64,000 bases of DNA. It comes from Berberis thunbergii. Lineage: Eukaryota > Streptophyta > Magnoliopsida > Ranunculales > Berberidaceae. The DNA is taken from positions 1 to 64,000 of the forward strand of contig QNQO01009144.1 of assembly GCA_003290165.1 (NCBI GenBank), read 5' to 3'. Position numbers and translations under genes: made by a program. Positions 47,461 through 59,830 of the stretch are shown here, in pieces. The notes under the pieces are model-generated. The model was not told the origin of the DNA. It saw only the letters and a program-made list of their open reading frames with translations, and made no database searches. The number at the start of each line of letters is the position of its first letter. Within the stretch, counting starts at the first letter, position 1.

Positions 47461-48440
47461 CATCCCATTTTCTATTCCTGTTAAGTATTTATATAATACA
47501 TTAAATCTGGCCTAAGTTGAATAACTGGGGAATTTGCAAGGTGGGCAGGGATATGAATCCCTGTTTAAAAATAACCGGAGATATGTGTCGTTATTTTTTG
47601 GTGGGGGGGAAGCTGGCCGGGGAAAGGAATGCACATTGGTATCCCTAGTTGCAAGACACCACCATTTCTTTCTCTTCATGTAAGTTGTTATAGGCACGCT
47701 CCTAAATTTGCTTAAACTGAAACCATCTTCTGTTGGAAGTTAGCTTAATATAACTGATATGTCTTACTCCCAAAGGATATCCCTGAAAAGTGGATTTGCT
47801 TGACATTTTAGTGCATATCATGACTGTATTGTATGCCCAAGTATCAGATCTGGCATTAAGTTTTAATTTGGCAATGTGGATAAATTGCTAGTGGCATTTG
47901 AAAGTATCATTTCGAGACGAAGGTTACTCTACATTTCTTTATGACACAGGTGAAATTATACCCAGGTAGAAAGCTAGAATACGAAGTCAAAAGAGTGGCG
48001 GAGGGCACAATAGTGAATGTGTTCATAACAGCAGTGGAGTTCTCCACAGATAATCCATGTGGCAAAGCAATAGCATTGCTTGACTTGAAATCCGGAGTAG
48101 TCAAGGTAAGCATGTTTGTATTGTTTTTGACACATGAGCCCCTCGTCAATCGTCATACTTATGGCACTTAATATCAATGAAGATTGGTTCGTGCTGTCTG
48201 CTGTTATCACACTGTTACAACATTACAACTCTTTGATTGCCAATGGAAATGCGAGTAACTTAACGGAATATGATGATTGATGTTAGTGAGGACTACATCT
48301 GAGCTGCGTAATATGAAGGATGAGTTTCATGCTCTTTACAGTTAAATGGTTCTTTCCCCATTAGCCCTGAATATAATACAAGGATACTTTGAATATATCT
48401 AAACTTTTAGTTGATGCTTTTCATTTCTAATTTTTTTGGT
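47461..48440 (+). pseudogene. Partial duplicate of GRDP (intron 6 to 3' flank)
   Basis: 47461-47950 matches GRDP intron 6 (from about 35480). 47950-48105 matches exon 7 ([27 protein letters not shown]), with GT-AG borders. About 48180-48290 matches the start of exon 8, without the Cys/Gly-rich part, and 48310-48440 matches the GRDP 3' flank near 37165-37290. It lacks exons 1-6 and breaks frame after exon 7, so it is not functional. Confidence 0.85.
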
Positions 48441-48483
48441 ATGAAGTCAAGGTCTTCTTAAGTTGTATTATAGGCGTTTGCTA

Positions 48484-49943
48484 AGTAACACCACCATTTC
48501 CACTGAAGGATATCATCATTTTTTTTTTAAATGTGTTGAAGGACACCACCATTGTAAACCATCTCCCACTCATTGTTCATCTTGTCTCTTTCTCCCCTTC
48601 TTATACTCTCTTCTCCACAATGCCACCATCTCGCCCTGCCACCGCCAGCCGCTCCACCACCACCTCTCCTCCTCTTCCCCTCATTTTCTTCTTATTTTTA
48701 TTTTTTTTCTTTTCTTCTTCATTCTTCTCCATCAATCATCACCACCGCCACCTCTCCTCCTCCTCCCATCTTTTTTTTTTTCTTCTTCATCAATTACCAC
48801 CACCACCTCGACCCCACCACCTTTTTTTTCATCCTTTTCCTCTTCCCCTCAGTTCTTTTCCTTTTTCTGCTTCTTCTCCTCTCTATTCTCAGAAACAACC
48901 CCAGTTTTATCGATGGACACCACCATTGTTCATCTTCTTCTCCAACGTTCTCTTTCTCTTTTCTCTTCACTTATTTGTACATCAACAGACAACATAGCCA
49001 CACCACCCCGCCCCCACCACTGCCAGTCTCCCCTTTCCTATTTTCCCAAAACATCCTAACACTCACTCATTCAAAACATAAAAATAGAGTATTGTCCCTG
49101 ACTTTCGACCAACTTATACGCTCGATTGAGATCAATTTTGAAGCTCATCAAAACACGAAAAGTGTAGTACTCAAAGTTTGAACACAATTTGAATCATTTG
49201 AAAACACACAATTTGAATCATTTGAAAATGTTTTGAAATGAGTAAGTTATGATCATTTTACAAAAATCACTCAAATCTGTCAATTAAAGAAAACAATGTA
49301 TTGTCCCTGACTTTCGACCAATTTATACACTCGATTGAGACCGATTCTCAAGCATATCAAAACATGAAAAATGTATTACTTTGAATCATGGAATGAGTTT
49401 TCGTGAAATCATCAAAAATTTTGGTTTTCTAAATTAAAGGCGAAATATAAATTTACATTTTTTAAGGTTTTTTCAAAATAATTTGGATTTTTTCTAAAAT
49501 TTTTTGAGTTTTTTTCTTCGTAAAATTTAGTTTTTTTGCCAAAAATAAACAAAACTCAGTGACCCAATTTTCATTTGTTCGAAGGCTTTTTCGACAAATT
49601 TCGGAGTTTTTTTTCATAAAATTTGAGTTTTTTCTAATTATCATTTCTTCTAATTATTTATTGATGTTTTAAACAATTCCCATGATTTTCTAATTACATA
49701 TTGATTTTCATGTTTGTTTCATTTATTTGTATTTAGGTTTCATTTAATGTGTTTAACATATTTATTTACTTGCATTTTTATCGCATATTTCATATGCCCT
49801 CAAAATGCATTATATATATATTTCATATATCCTCTAAATTTTACGTTTTTTCTTTACAAACCGAAATATTTCTAAAATCAGGAGACTGAAATTAACTCAA
49901 AACATGAAATCACAATCCTTGCTCTGAATTATCTAATGAACAT
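48484..49943. mobile_element. Fold-back element C, left part
   Basis: Starts with AACACCACCATTTCC (48487) and a C/T-rich tract to about 49060, like the repeat at 6205. Then come copies of the about 185-bp repeat of elements A and B (GACTTTCGACCAACTTATAC, CATTTGAAAATGTTTTG). It continues to 49943, where Tat-2 is inserted, and resumes at 58501. The C/T-rich ORFs here are low-complexity and not genes. Confidence 0.6.
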
Positions 49944-50617
49944 TGTTGCAGTCAATTTTTGTTCTCTGCTTGACCTTGATTTGCTGACTTGCACAAGGAA
50001 AACACATGAGCCACGGACCATCGTTGTGGTGGCCGATGGCACTCCAATGCTAAAGTCAGACAAAGACCTTAGGAATGCTTAAAGCTGTAAATAGTGAATT
50101 TTGTAGGTACCTTTGTTCACCAACTTCCTGTCTTATTTATAGTGCTAGAGTCCTGGTTGGACCAGGCTATCGATGACGTAGTCTAGGAAAAGAGATATTC
50201 TTGGAGATCCTTCTAAATAGGAGTCGTCTTAAGGAGGGAAGTTTCTCTGTTAGATCTGTGCTCTTAGATACGCAGGAGATAGTTCTCAATTGGAGTTTGT
50301 TCATAGGTGGAGGTTTCCACGTATGACGTATTCTCTAGTATTTGTTTTCTAGTTGGAGACAAAGTACTATTGGCTTGCCCGTTCGAAGCTGGTCCCCAAG
50401 ATACTTGCCTAAATAGGTTTTATGGGTATTGAGGATGGTTGTGAGACGTATGGGCTTAAAAAGACGCAGTAATTCAGGTCTGTCTAGCGGATTGCATTTC
50501 GCGGGCTTGATGCCGCTTGGGTCGGATCAATACTAGGCTGATGCTTGGGCCTGTTATTCCTAGAGACTATCATGACACTGTATGGTGTAGATGAAATGAT
50601 GATTCGGTGTATCATCA
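49944..50617 (-). repeat. 3' LTR of Tat-2
   Basis: On the minus strand begins TGATGATACACCGAATCATC and ends CTGCAACA. Homologous to 57837-58500 with scattered changes. Confidence 0.88.
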
Positions 50618-50901
50618 GCTGCTCCCCCTGAGTTAGTGGGGTGTCTAGTCGGTCCACTAAATCTCTGAAAAATAATTGTACCGTCATATTGATTGAACCC
50701 AAAGCGTCGTCTCGAGCGACACATAACATTAATGAATACGTGACTGCTCAAGAAGAAGAGGTACGATTTCATGGTCCTTATAAACAACCATTGCTCCAAT
50801 GAAGAGTTCTTTTACATTTTCTGATGCATCGTCTTGTCTCTGTTTTGTGTTTTCTTTTGTGCGAGTGTTCTTTTGCAAAGTTTGATTTGCACTTTTCTTC
50901 A

Positions 50902-51712
50902 ATGGCGGCTAACGTTGAACTTACTCCCACACAGGAGTTGTCTTACACTTGCTATAAGCTCTTTGAAGATAGCTCGATTGATGAAACCAAGTTAATTAGG
51001 CTTCAGGGTCTATCAAATTCCCAAAGATTTGGAGCCTTTGCCTGTGTTCATGGTTAAGACTCCGACTATATTAGCACAAGGGCATATAGGATTGCACCGG
51101 GGTATGTTTGAATCCGAACTCCGGTTCCCAGTACCGAACAACATTTTGGCATTTCTTCTTTTCCATCCATATGCTCCTCGCTCAGCTGGCTCTGAACGGG
51201 TTTAAGATTTTGATTGCGATCCTCATCAGAGCGCATCATGCTGGCCTTCGATTTACTATGGTGATAGTTCATCATCTGACCGCTGCTCGATTGGATTTTA
51301 TAGATATTTGTGTGTTGAACACCTCTGATTGCTTGCATCCTGCAACGAATGATATTGAGCCTTGGCAAAAGTATTGGTTTCTGGCTTCAGCGAATTCCCC
51401 ATACTTCAGGTTGGGAGGACGTCGGGTTCCCATATTCTTCTAGTTTGATCTTAGTAATTGCTTTGTCGCATGTCCGTGCTGAGTTGAAGCACCTAAAAGG
51501 TGTTGTGGACAAGTGGTCGTCTGATCTGCAAGCTTAGATTGTTGAGAGGAAGCGAGCTGAGACCGAATGGGCTGTTATACGATGTCGTTGGAGGTCGTTC
51601 GGGGCAGACTATAACTTCTGTTGCTTTTGGAACTATCATGCTGGAAGAAAGTCCTGGCTCTTCGAGACTGGCTATTGAGGAAGCCGTTTTGTTCCCGACT
51701 GTTCCAAAATAG
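50902..51712 (+). pseudogene. Tat-2 antisense ORF (Transposase_28-like)
   Basis: Opposite to Tat-2 pol. Begins MAANVELTPTQELSYTCYKL and contains SIDETKLIRLQGL, GMFESELRFPVPNN and, out of frame, the RVPIFF block, with several stops. Shorter than the Tat-1 homologue (22204-24399): the middle and coiled-coil part are partly deleted. Same relative place and orientation in both elements. Confidence 0.75.
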
Positions 51713-52019
51713 TTGTAATGTTTTTCTTAGGACAAAAACAAAACTTTTAATGAAAGTCACATTTTGTAACTATGATTGTTTGTCTTGTACTGTCATGCCA
51801 TTGTGTCTTCCTTAGAAGCTTTCAACCCATGCCGCGGGATGTGAAATTAGTATTTTCGAGCCCTTCATGTTGGTAGATGGTCTGTGTTGTCAGTTGAGTT
51901 GCATCAAAACTGACCGTGTTGAGCAACCTTTGTCTACAGTCGAGTTGCAATGGTCCCTGGCGAGTTACCGCCATGAGTCGTATAACCATTGAATATACTC
52001 TTACTTCATAAGTCATAGT

Positions 52020-53290
52020 TGTCCGTGCACAGTGGACTAAGCGTTGGTATGTTCCAGAAGCCGTCGTTATCAGTAGGAACTGACTAAGCTTACCTAGTGA
52101 GGTTTGGAGATCATTGTTTGTTGGCGAGTCATCATCATCAGGCGTAAGAGCGTTGACCAAGCTGTAATCAAATTCGGCGACCATGGTCTGTAGAAGAGCA
52201 GTGGTCCCATGGCAAGCCGTCGACATCAATCAAAATTGACTAGGCTCCACCTTCTACACCTACGCAAAGCGAGTTACAGATTTGGGTGATGAAAATTTGG
52301 CGACCATGGTCTGTAGAATAGCGGCGGTCTTGGGCAAGCCATCGACATCAGTCGGAACTGAATAGGCTTCCACCTTCCAAACCTTTTAAACCCGCGTAGA
52401 GTGAACTAGCGATTTGGGAGATGAAAATTCGGCGACCATGGTTTGTAGAAGAACAATGGTCCTTTGGAAAGCCGTCGACATAAGTCGAAACTGACTATGC
52501 TTCCACCTTTCAAATCATCTACACTCGCGCAGAGTGAGCTACAGATTTGGATGTTGACCAGAAGTTGTCGTTAGTCGTCACTGACTAGGCTTACTTGATC
52601 GGGTTCGACGAACATTGTCTGTAGAAGAGCAATGATCCCTTGGTGAGTCGTCGTCATCAGGCGCGAGAGCGCTTACTAGACTCCCACTTCCTAGGCCATC
52701 GTCATCCGCATGCAGCGGACTAGACGTCTGGAACACTAGAAGTCGTCGTCATCAGTCGCACACTAATTAAGCTTACCTGGTTAGGTTCGGGGATCATTGT
52801 ATGTATAAGAGCAATGATCCCTTGACGAATCATCGTCATCAGGCATGGAAGCGCTGACTAGACTCCCACTTCCTAGGCCATCGTCATTTGCGCGCAGTGG
52901 ACTAGGCGTCGGGAGCACTAGAAGTTGTCGTCACCAGTCGCGCACTAACTAAGCTTACTTAGTTAAGTTCGACGATCATTGTCTGTAGACGAGCAATGAT
53001 CCCTTGGAAAGTTGTTTTCATTAGGCGTGAGAGCGTTGACTTGACTCCCACTTCCTAGGCCATCCTCATCCGCGCACAACGAACTAGACGTTGGGAGCAC
53101 CATAAGTCATTGTCATCAGTCATGCACTGACTAAGCTTACCTGGTTAGGTTCGGTGATCATTGTCTGTAGAAGAGCAATGATCCCTTGGCAAGTCATCAT
53201 CATCAGGCGTGAGAGCGTTGACTAGATTCTCACTTCCTAGGCCAGCGTCATCCACACGCAGCGGATTAGGCGTCGAGATGGATATTTTAG
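52020..53290 (-). repeat. Tat-2 tandem array, about 180-bp unit
   Basis: The marker GACTCCCACTTCCTAGGCC recurs near 52680, 52861, 53042 and (altered) 53226, about 181 bp apart. Diverged units extend the array back to about 52020, roughly seven units. Each unit is the reverse complement of the Tat-1 unit (GATCATTGTCTGTAGAAGAG, AAGCTTACCTGGTTAGG). Confidence 0.88.
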
Positions 53291-53399
53291 ATCTGGCCAT
53301 GGCGGGATGATTGGACGCTACATTGGTTGTAACGAATTGTAGTGGAAGTTCAGTAAAATCATATTTTTTAGGCGCTCTACATTCCATGGTCATTTAAGT

Positions 53400-56300
53400 C
53401 TGTCATCGTTTACGTCTTCCAACCAATATGTACCTGGCCTGATGACCTTGGTCACCCTATATGGTCCTTCCCAATTTGGGTTAAGCTTAATTGCACTCGC
53501 TTCTTTGGTGTTCTAATGAGTTTTTCTGAGTACACGGTGTTCCATTCCAAATTCACGTGGCTTAACCTTCTTGTGTAGTATTGTGCTATTCGTTGATGGT
53601 AGGTAGCTATTTTGGCAGAAGCTTGATCTAGCTTTTCCTCGAGAAAGTCCAGTCTGATGCGCAAGGCTTTGTTATTATCATCTGCTCTGAACTCTTCCAT
53701 TCGGAAAGTAGGCGCTTCGAGTTCCACCAGAACCATGGCTTCTGACCCATAGGCTAGGGTGAACTCCAATCAGAGTTCTTTTGGTTGTCTGATACGCCCA
53801 GAGTATTCCTGGTAGCTCTTAAACCCATTTTTCCTTGGCTGCGTCAAACTTTCTTTTGATCGATTCCAAGATTGTTTCATTAGTAACCTTCGCTTGGCCG
53901 TTGGCTTGTGGATGCCCTGGCAAGGAGAAACAGTGACTGATGTTCAAACTTTCACATAGTTTTTTAACCTTGCTACCTACAAATTTAGTTCCATTATCGC
54001 TGACCAATACTCTGGGGATGCCAAACCTGCAGACGATGGTTGCCCATATGAACTTCTCTATTTGGATTTGCCCTATCTTGGATAGGGGTTCTGCTTCAAC
54101 CCATTTGGTGAAGTAGTCGACTGCCACAAGATGGAACTTGTTCCTTTTTTCCAGTTGATGCTGGGAGTGGTTCGACGATGTCCATCCCCCATTGTGTGAA
54201 TGGCTACAGATTAGTCATCGGTGTCGGTGGTTGGGCATGCATTTGAGTATATGGCACGCATCTCTGACATTTGTCGCATTTACGGACAATACCTTTGGTG
54301 TCTCATTGCATCGTCGGCCAATAATACCCAAGGGTTAGAGCTTTGTGAGCAAAGGTTCTCCTACCCGGATGATTTCCACATATTTCGTCATGGATATTTC
54401 TTAGGACCTGATTCGCTTTAGAGGGGGACATGCATTGGAGTAGGAGTCTGGTTGTTGATCTCCTGTATAACTTGTTGTTTAAGAAAGTGTGTGCACTGCT
54501 ATGCTTCTAAGTTTTTTGGTTTCGACCTTCTCGGTCGATAGGGCTCCGTTTTCGATGTATTAATCAGAGCCATCCAACTCGCTTCTTTGCTTGTGGCACA
54601 AACATCGTTGGGTCCTTCTTCGTCAAGGCTTGACTGCTTTTGGTATTCGATGAGACCATTTGAGACTTCTGCGGAGGCTGAGGTTTCCTTGGCTAATGGA
54701 TCAGCTCTTTGATTGTTGTCTCAGTGGCATTGTAAAAGTTCACATATCTTGAACCCACTTATTGTGCGGAGTACCTTTTCGCGGTAGACTATCCCTATCT
54801 TTGTTGTTGAATTCTCATTTGACCTGGTTGATTACCAGTCTTGAGTCGCTATACGTTGTTAGGCCGATCCCCTTTACTAGCCTTAGGCCGAACATGAGGG
54901 CCTCATATTCAGCTTCATTATTTAAGACAGAAAATCGAACCTAACAACTTTCTCGAGGGTAAAACCGCTTAGGGAGCAGATGGGTGATTCTAGCCTCATT
55001 TGCTTTTCTTGTTAATGACCCATCACAATGCAATGTCCCTCCTTAATTGTCTGAATCTTGGGCTTGAAGGTCTGCCCTTAGTTCCTCTCCGCCAGTAAAC
55101 TCGGCGATGAAGTCCACCAGCGCTTGGGCTTTGATGACAGTTTTGAGGCATAACTTATGTCAAACTGCTCGAGTTCTACTGACGATTTCACCATTCTACT
55201 AGATAGCTCTGGCTTGTGCAGTACCATACGGAGTGGGTGCCTGGTCAGAACTGTTATATAGTGGGTCTGAAAATAAGGCCTCAATTTCCTCGAGGATATG
55301 ACCAATGCTAGAGCTAATTTCTCTAGGTCTGGGTAATGTACCTCCGCTTCCACGAAGGTCTTGCTGGTCTAGTACACTGGTATTTGGATTCCTCGATCGT
55401 CACGCACAGGGGCTGAACTAACGACATGTTTGGAGACGACAAGTATAAGTAAAATGTTTATCCTATTGCCATTTTTTAGAGCAGTTTGAGGCTCCCCATG
55501 TACGCCTTCAAGTTTTGGAAGGCTTGCTCACACTCTTCATCCCACGAGAATCCTTTGCTTTCTACTCAGTATTTTGAAGAAATTAAGGCATTTGTTGGAT
55601 GATTTGGATATAAACCTATTGAGCGTTGCCACCTTCCTAGTCAGACTCTGAACGTCTCTGATGTTGGCGGGGGGTTTCATGTCGAGAAGAGCTTGAACTT
55701 GCTTTGGATCAACTTCGATTCCCTTTTGGTTCATTATGTAACGTAGGAACTTCTCTTACTCGACTCCGAACGTACTCTTTTGTCGGGGATGCGGAGGCTC
55801 TTGACCAGCATATCATCTATGTAGATCTCTATGTTCTTGCTGATTTGTTCTTTGAACATTCGGTTCACTAGTTGTTGATACGTTGCACTCGCGTTCTTCA
55901 AGTCGAATGACCTCACTTTGTAGCAATATATTCCCCTATCAGTATGATATAGGTATTTTCTTGATATGGGGGTGCATTAATATTTGGTTGTAGCTTGAAT
56001 AGGCGTCCATGAATCTCAGGAGGCTGTGTCTGGATGTGGCGTCATTGAATCTCAGGAGGCTGTGTCTGGATGTGGCGTCCACGATCTTATCGATGCGGGA
56101 AGTGGGAAGCTATCATTCGGGCACGCCTTGTTCAAGTCCGAGTAGTCTATGCAGGCTCTCCACTTCTCATTCTTCTTCCTTACTAGTATGGTGTTTGCTA
56201 GCCAGTCCGGGTATCGCGCTTCTTTGATCATGTCCGCATTGAGTAACCGTTGTACCTCCTTGTTGATGATTTTATTTCTTTCAGGTGTCACGAGCCTCTT

Positions 56301-57771
56301 CTTCTGCCGTGTGGTTTTCCTTATGGGATCCACTTGTAGGTGATGAGTGATCACTGACGAATCGATTCCTACCATGCCTCTCATGGTCCAGGCAAAGATA
56401 TCCTGGTTTTGCTGTAGTAGCTTTGTCAGTTGCTTTGTTAACTCTTTGCTTAAGCGAAAACCTATCTGAACGACCCTATTGTTGAGAGGACCGTCGAGGT
56501 AAACCGTGATGATTTCTTCTTCCGATTGACCGATGTTGTGTGTGCCCCGGGAGCTCACTGGAGCTTCATCGTCTAAGATTGGTTGCTCTATCCCAACTTC
56601 TTTGGCAAGATTAAGAGACACCCTGGTTGCGGGCTTAGTCGCTAGCTGAAAATTATCAGGCTATTGTGAGGTCATGTATTGGCATTTTCTGGCAGTTGCT
56701 TGATCGCCTCGTATGGTACCAATTGTTTGATTGACTGGGTACTTGAGGCATTGGTGTAAAGTGAAAACTACTGCTCCCATTTGGTGTAGCCAGGGCTTCC
56801 CTTAGACAACGTTATAAGTGGACGACGCGTTGATCACTACAAACTCTTGAAACAAGATTTTATGAAACTGTGGCTCTCCTGCGACTACTGTTAGTTGTAT
56901 CTTTCCCACCAGGAAGCGTTTTTCGCCTCTAAAATCAATCATTGGATGGCTATCAGAAGTTAGGACCTCTTCCTTTAGCTGCATGTTATAAAACGTGCGG
57001 AGGAATAGAACGTTCAATGAGCTCCCTGTGTCCACCAAGGATCTTCTTACTTCCCAGCTTACTAAGGAGATCGTGACTACCAGAGTGTCATTATGAGGAA
57101 GTTGGACGCCACAAAGGTCTTTGTCCGTAAAGGCTAGCGATATCGGAATATCATGGCTCCGAGACGTGACATCTGTTGGTTATCACATATCACTCGGATC
57201 CTCATTTCCCCGAGGGCTATTTTTCTAGACCTATTTGATCGTTCGGATTTGGAATGTGCCCCATGGAGGACATGTATCGTGCTTGTCGATTCGTCCCTTA
57301 GTGACAAAGAGTTTCTTTTCGGATTTTGCCTTTTTCCTGGCAATCCGTTCCTCGTCTACAACAATGTAATTATGTGCTTCCTTTATCAGGTCCGCCATAT
57401 TTTTCAGAGGGTCCAAAGTTAGGAAGTTATAGAATTTGTTGTTCCTCAAACCGACGGTGAAGGACGCGAATGTTGTTGCGTCGTTACAAACGTTGACGAA
57501 AGTCAACTTGTCATTGAAGTGCATGACGTATGTACTTAATGTCTCATCTAGCTTTTGCTTTATGGATTTGAGTATCTTTACCATTCGCAAGATCTGTTGT
57601 ATGTGGGATGATTGCATATCCATCCTGGGGCCCGTTGCTGTTGTTGTTGGCACGGGGTGCGAGTCTATTCCCCAAGTGTCACCGATACTGCCGGAAGTGG
57701 TTGTACAATGCTAGTCTGAGTGTTCGATGCGTCCCCTGGTCTCCATTGTTACGGGATCTAGTGGCCACCAT
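53400..57771 (-). pseudogene. Tat-2 gag-pol remnant
   Basis: Starts at an ATG at 57771 (MVATRSRNNGDQG). Gag fragment at 57134-57653 (QKLDETLSTYVMHFNDKL). Protease MVDTGSSLNVLFLRTF at 57038. Reverse transcriptase at 55540-56330 (ACIDYSDLNKACPNDSFPLP, IYIDDMLVKSL). RNase H at 55078-55353 and the second RNase H remnant near 54500-55000. Integrase at 53450-54300 (VDYFTKWVEAEPLSKIG, VLVSDNGTKFVG, GHPQANGQAKVTNETIL, which keep the D, D and E positions). Numerous stops and shifts. Confidence 0.88.
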
Positions 57772-57836
57772 CTTTTTGAACTCTGAATAGAGATGATGTT
57801 AGTGCTTTGCTAGGAACTCTGTCGTCCGTGCCAAAC

Positions 57837-58500
57837 TGATGCAGTCGATTTTTGATCCCTTCTTGACCTTGACTTGCACAAGAAATGCATATGAGCCACG
57901 AACCACCGTTGTGGTGATCGTTGGCACTCCGATGCTAAAGTCAGACAGGGATTTGAGGAAGGCTTAAAGCTGTAAACAATGAATTTTGTAGTGTACATTT
58001 GTTTACCAACCTCCTATCTTATTTATAGTGCTAGAGTCTTGATTCAACCAGGCTATCGGTTGCGTAGTTTAGGGAAAAATATCTTTTTGGAGATCATTAT
58101 CTAATTAGGAGTCGTATTGAGAGGGGAAGTTTCCCTGTTAGACATGTGCTCCTAGATACGCATGAGATAGTTTCCAATTGGAATATTGTCCATAGGTGAA
58201 AGTTTTTAAGTACGACGTATACTCTGGTATTTTTTCCTAGTTGGAGACAAAGTATTGTTAGCTTAGCCATCTGAAGCTGGTCCCCAATATACTTGCCTAA
58301 ATAGGTCTTACAGATATTGGGGATTGTTGTGAGATGTGTGGGCTTAACAGGACGCAGTAATTTAGGTTTGTCACTGCACTTGGCAAGGTTGATGCCGCTT
58401 GGGCCGGATCAGTACTAGGTTGATGCTTGGGCATATTATTCCTAGAGATCATCATGACACATGTATGATGTAGATGAAATGATGATTCAGTGCATCATCA
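57837..58500 (-). repeat. 5' LTR of Tat-2
   Basis: On the plus strand starts TGATGCAGTCGATTTTTG and ends GTGCATCATCA, followed by the AACAT duplication. The downstream PBS on the minus strand begins GTTTGGCACGGACGAC, altered from the Tat-1 form. Confidence 0.88.
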
Positions 58501-59016
58501 AACATAATTTGAATCACTTGAAAATGTTTTGAAATGAGCAAGTTATGGTCATTTTACGTAGTCACTCAAAACTGTCCAGTAAATAATCACTCGTAGGTTC
58601 TGATGCGAGTTTGGGCATCCCACATGCATCATAGTCTGCGAATGGAAGACTTGGGCTCGCATGAGTTGCTGCGAATGGAATAAACACACCAATCGCGGCA
58701 GATCTTGTGAGCCTAAGGGTTCAATTCGCAGACTATGTTGCGTGTGGGATGTCTAAACTTGCATCAGAACCTGTGAGTGGTTTTTTACTGGACAGTTTTG
58801 AGTGATTGTCGTAAAATGACCATAACTTGCTCATTTCAAAGCATTATCAAGTGATTCAAATTATGTTAGATAACTTAGAATATTACATTTTTTTTGTGTT
58901 TTGATATGCTTAAGAATCAGTCTCAATCAAACGTATCAGTTGGCTGAAAGTCAGGACAGTACCATATTTTCTTTACTTAACATATTTGAATGACTTTAGT
59001 AAAATGATTATAACTT
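58501..59016. mobile_element. Fold-back element C, central palindrome and right arm
   Basis: 58501-58566 continues the about 185-bp repeat cut by Tat-2. 58567-58800 is a large palindrome centred near 58690: AAACTGTCCAGTAAATAATC on the left pairs with the segment ending ACTGGACAGTTT on the right. 58801-59016 is the repeat in inverted orientation. The element then stops abruptly where a CACTA end begins. Confidence 0.7.
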
Positions 59017-59539
59017 CACTACAAAAAAAACTTTAATAGCTACGGAAATTAACGACGGTTTTTTTATACTGTCGCTAATTATATGCTTAGCGACGACTAA
59101 TGCTTTCGACACTATTTCTACCCAAAATTATAAAAAGCCGTCGCAAAATATTTAGCGACGACTTAAAACTGTCGCTAATTCTTGTATTAGTGACGGTAAC
59201 TTAGCCGTTGCTAGGTTTTATAAATAAAATTCGTTATATAATTATTAAAAACAATTAGCGAAGGCAAAAAATTGTGGCTAATTGGTTTTGAAATTTTTTA
59301 TTAGCCACGACAAACAACCGTGGCGAATTGGTTTTGAAATTTTTTTAATTAGCCACGACAAACAACCTTGGCTAATTGGTTTTGAAATTTTTTTATTAGC
59401 CACGACAAACGGCTAATTGGTTTAAAAAAAAAAATTAAACACTAAAGAATTTAGCTACGGCAATGTACCGTGGCTAATTGGTTTTTAGATTTTTTATTAG
59501 CAATGACAATAAACCGTCGCTAATTGATTTTTTTAAATA

Positions 59540-59830
59540 CTATTATTTTTATATTACTTACTATATAAAATAACATTACTATATAATAATTCTATGATAT
59601 AGTCATTTTGATTAATTTAATGAATTATTTTAATAATTCTATGAAATAATAATGCTTTATGGTAAAGAAACCCCATTGTACGAGTATTGGAGAATGAATC
59701 CTAAGCTCTTAAAATATTCCTTATAAAAATAAACAAAAACTACTATGCACACAACATTCATAGTATGGTAATTGCCTTGCCTGAACTAGGGGTGGGCACG
59801 AGAAGGGATGAGACGAGATAGACCCATCCC
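59540..59830. other. AT-rich CACTA interior
   Basis: Very AT-rich, no ORF or repeat of note between the subterminal repeats and the GATCAAA satellite. Confidence 0.4.

Larger units (their letters stand above)
49944..58500 (-). mobile_element. Tat-2: decayed Tat-lineage Ty3 LTR retrotransposon
   Basis: 8.6 kb; LTRs 57837-58500 (5') and 49944-50617 (3'), perfect 5-bp duplication AACAT at 49939 and 58501. Same family as Tat-1: homologous LTRs, pol with dual RNase H, about 180-bp tandem array, antisense ORF, and polypurine tract (AACTCAGGGGGAGCAGC) next to the 3' LTR. LTRs have diverged clearly and all frames are broken. Inserted into fold-back element C. Confidence 0.92.

Noticed and set aside
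48463..49181. Three overlapping 150-200 codon ORFs
   Set aside because: They lie in a C/T-rich tract and give Ser/Phe/Leu/Pro-only proteins in all frames; low-complexity artefact.
15040..58500. Tat-1 and Tat-2 as the two ends of one giant inverted structure
   Set aside because: Each has its own pair of LTRs and its own target duplication (TTTAT/CTTAT and AACAT), so they are independent insertions in opposite orientation.
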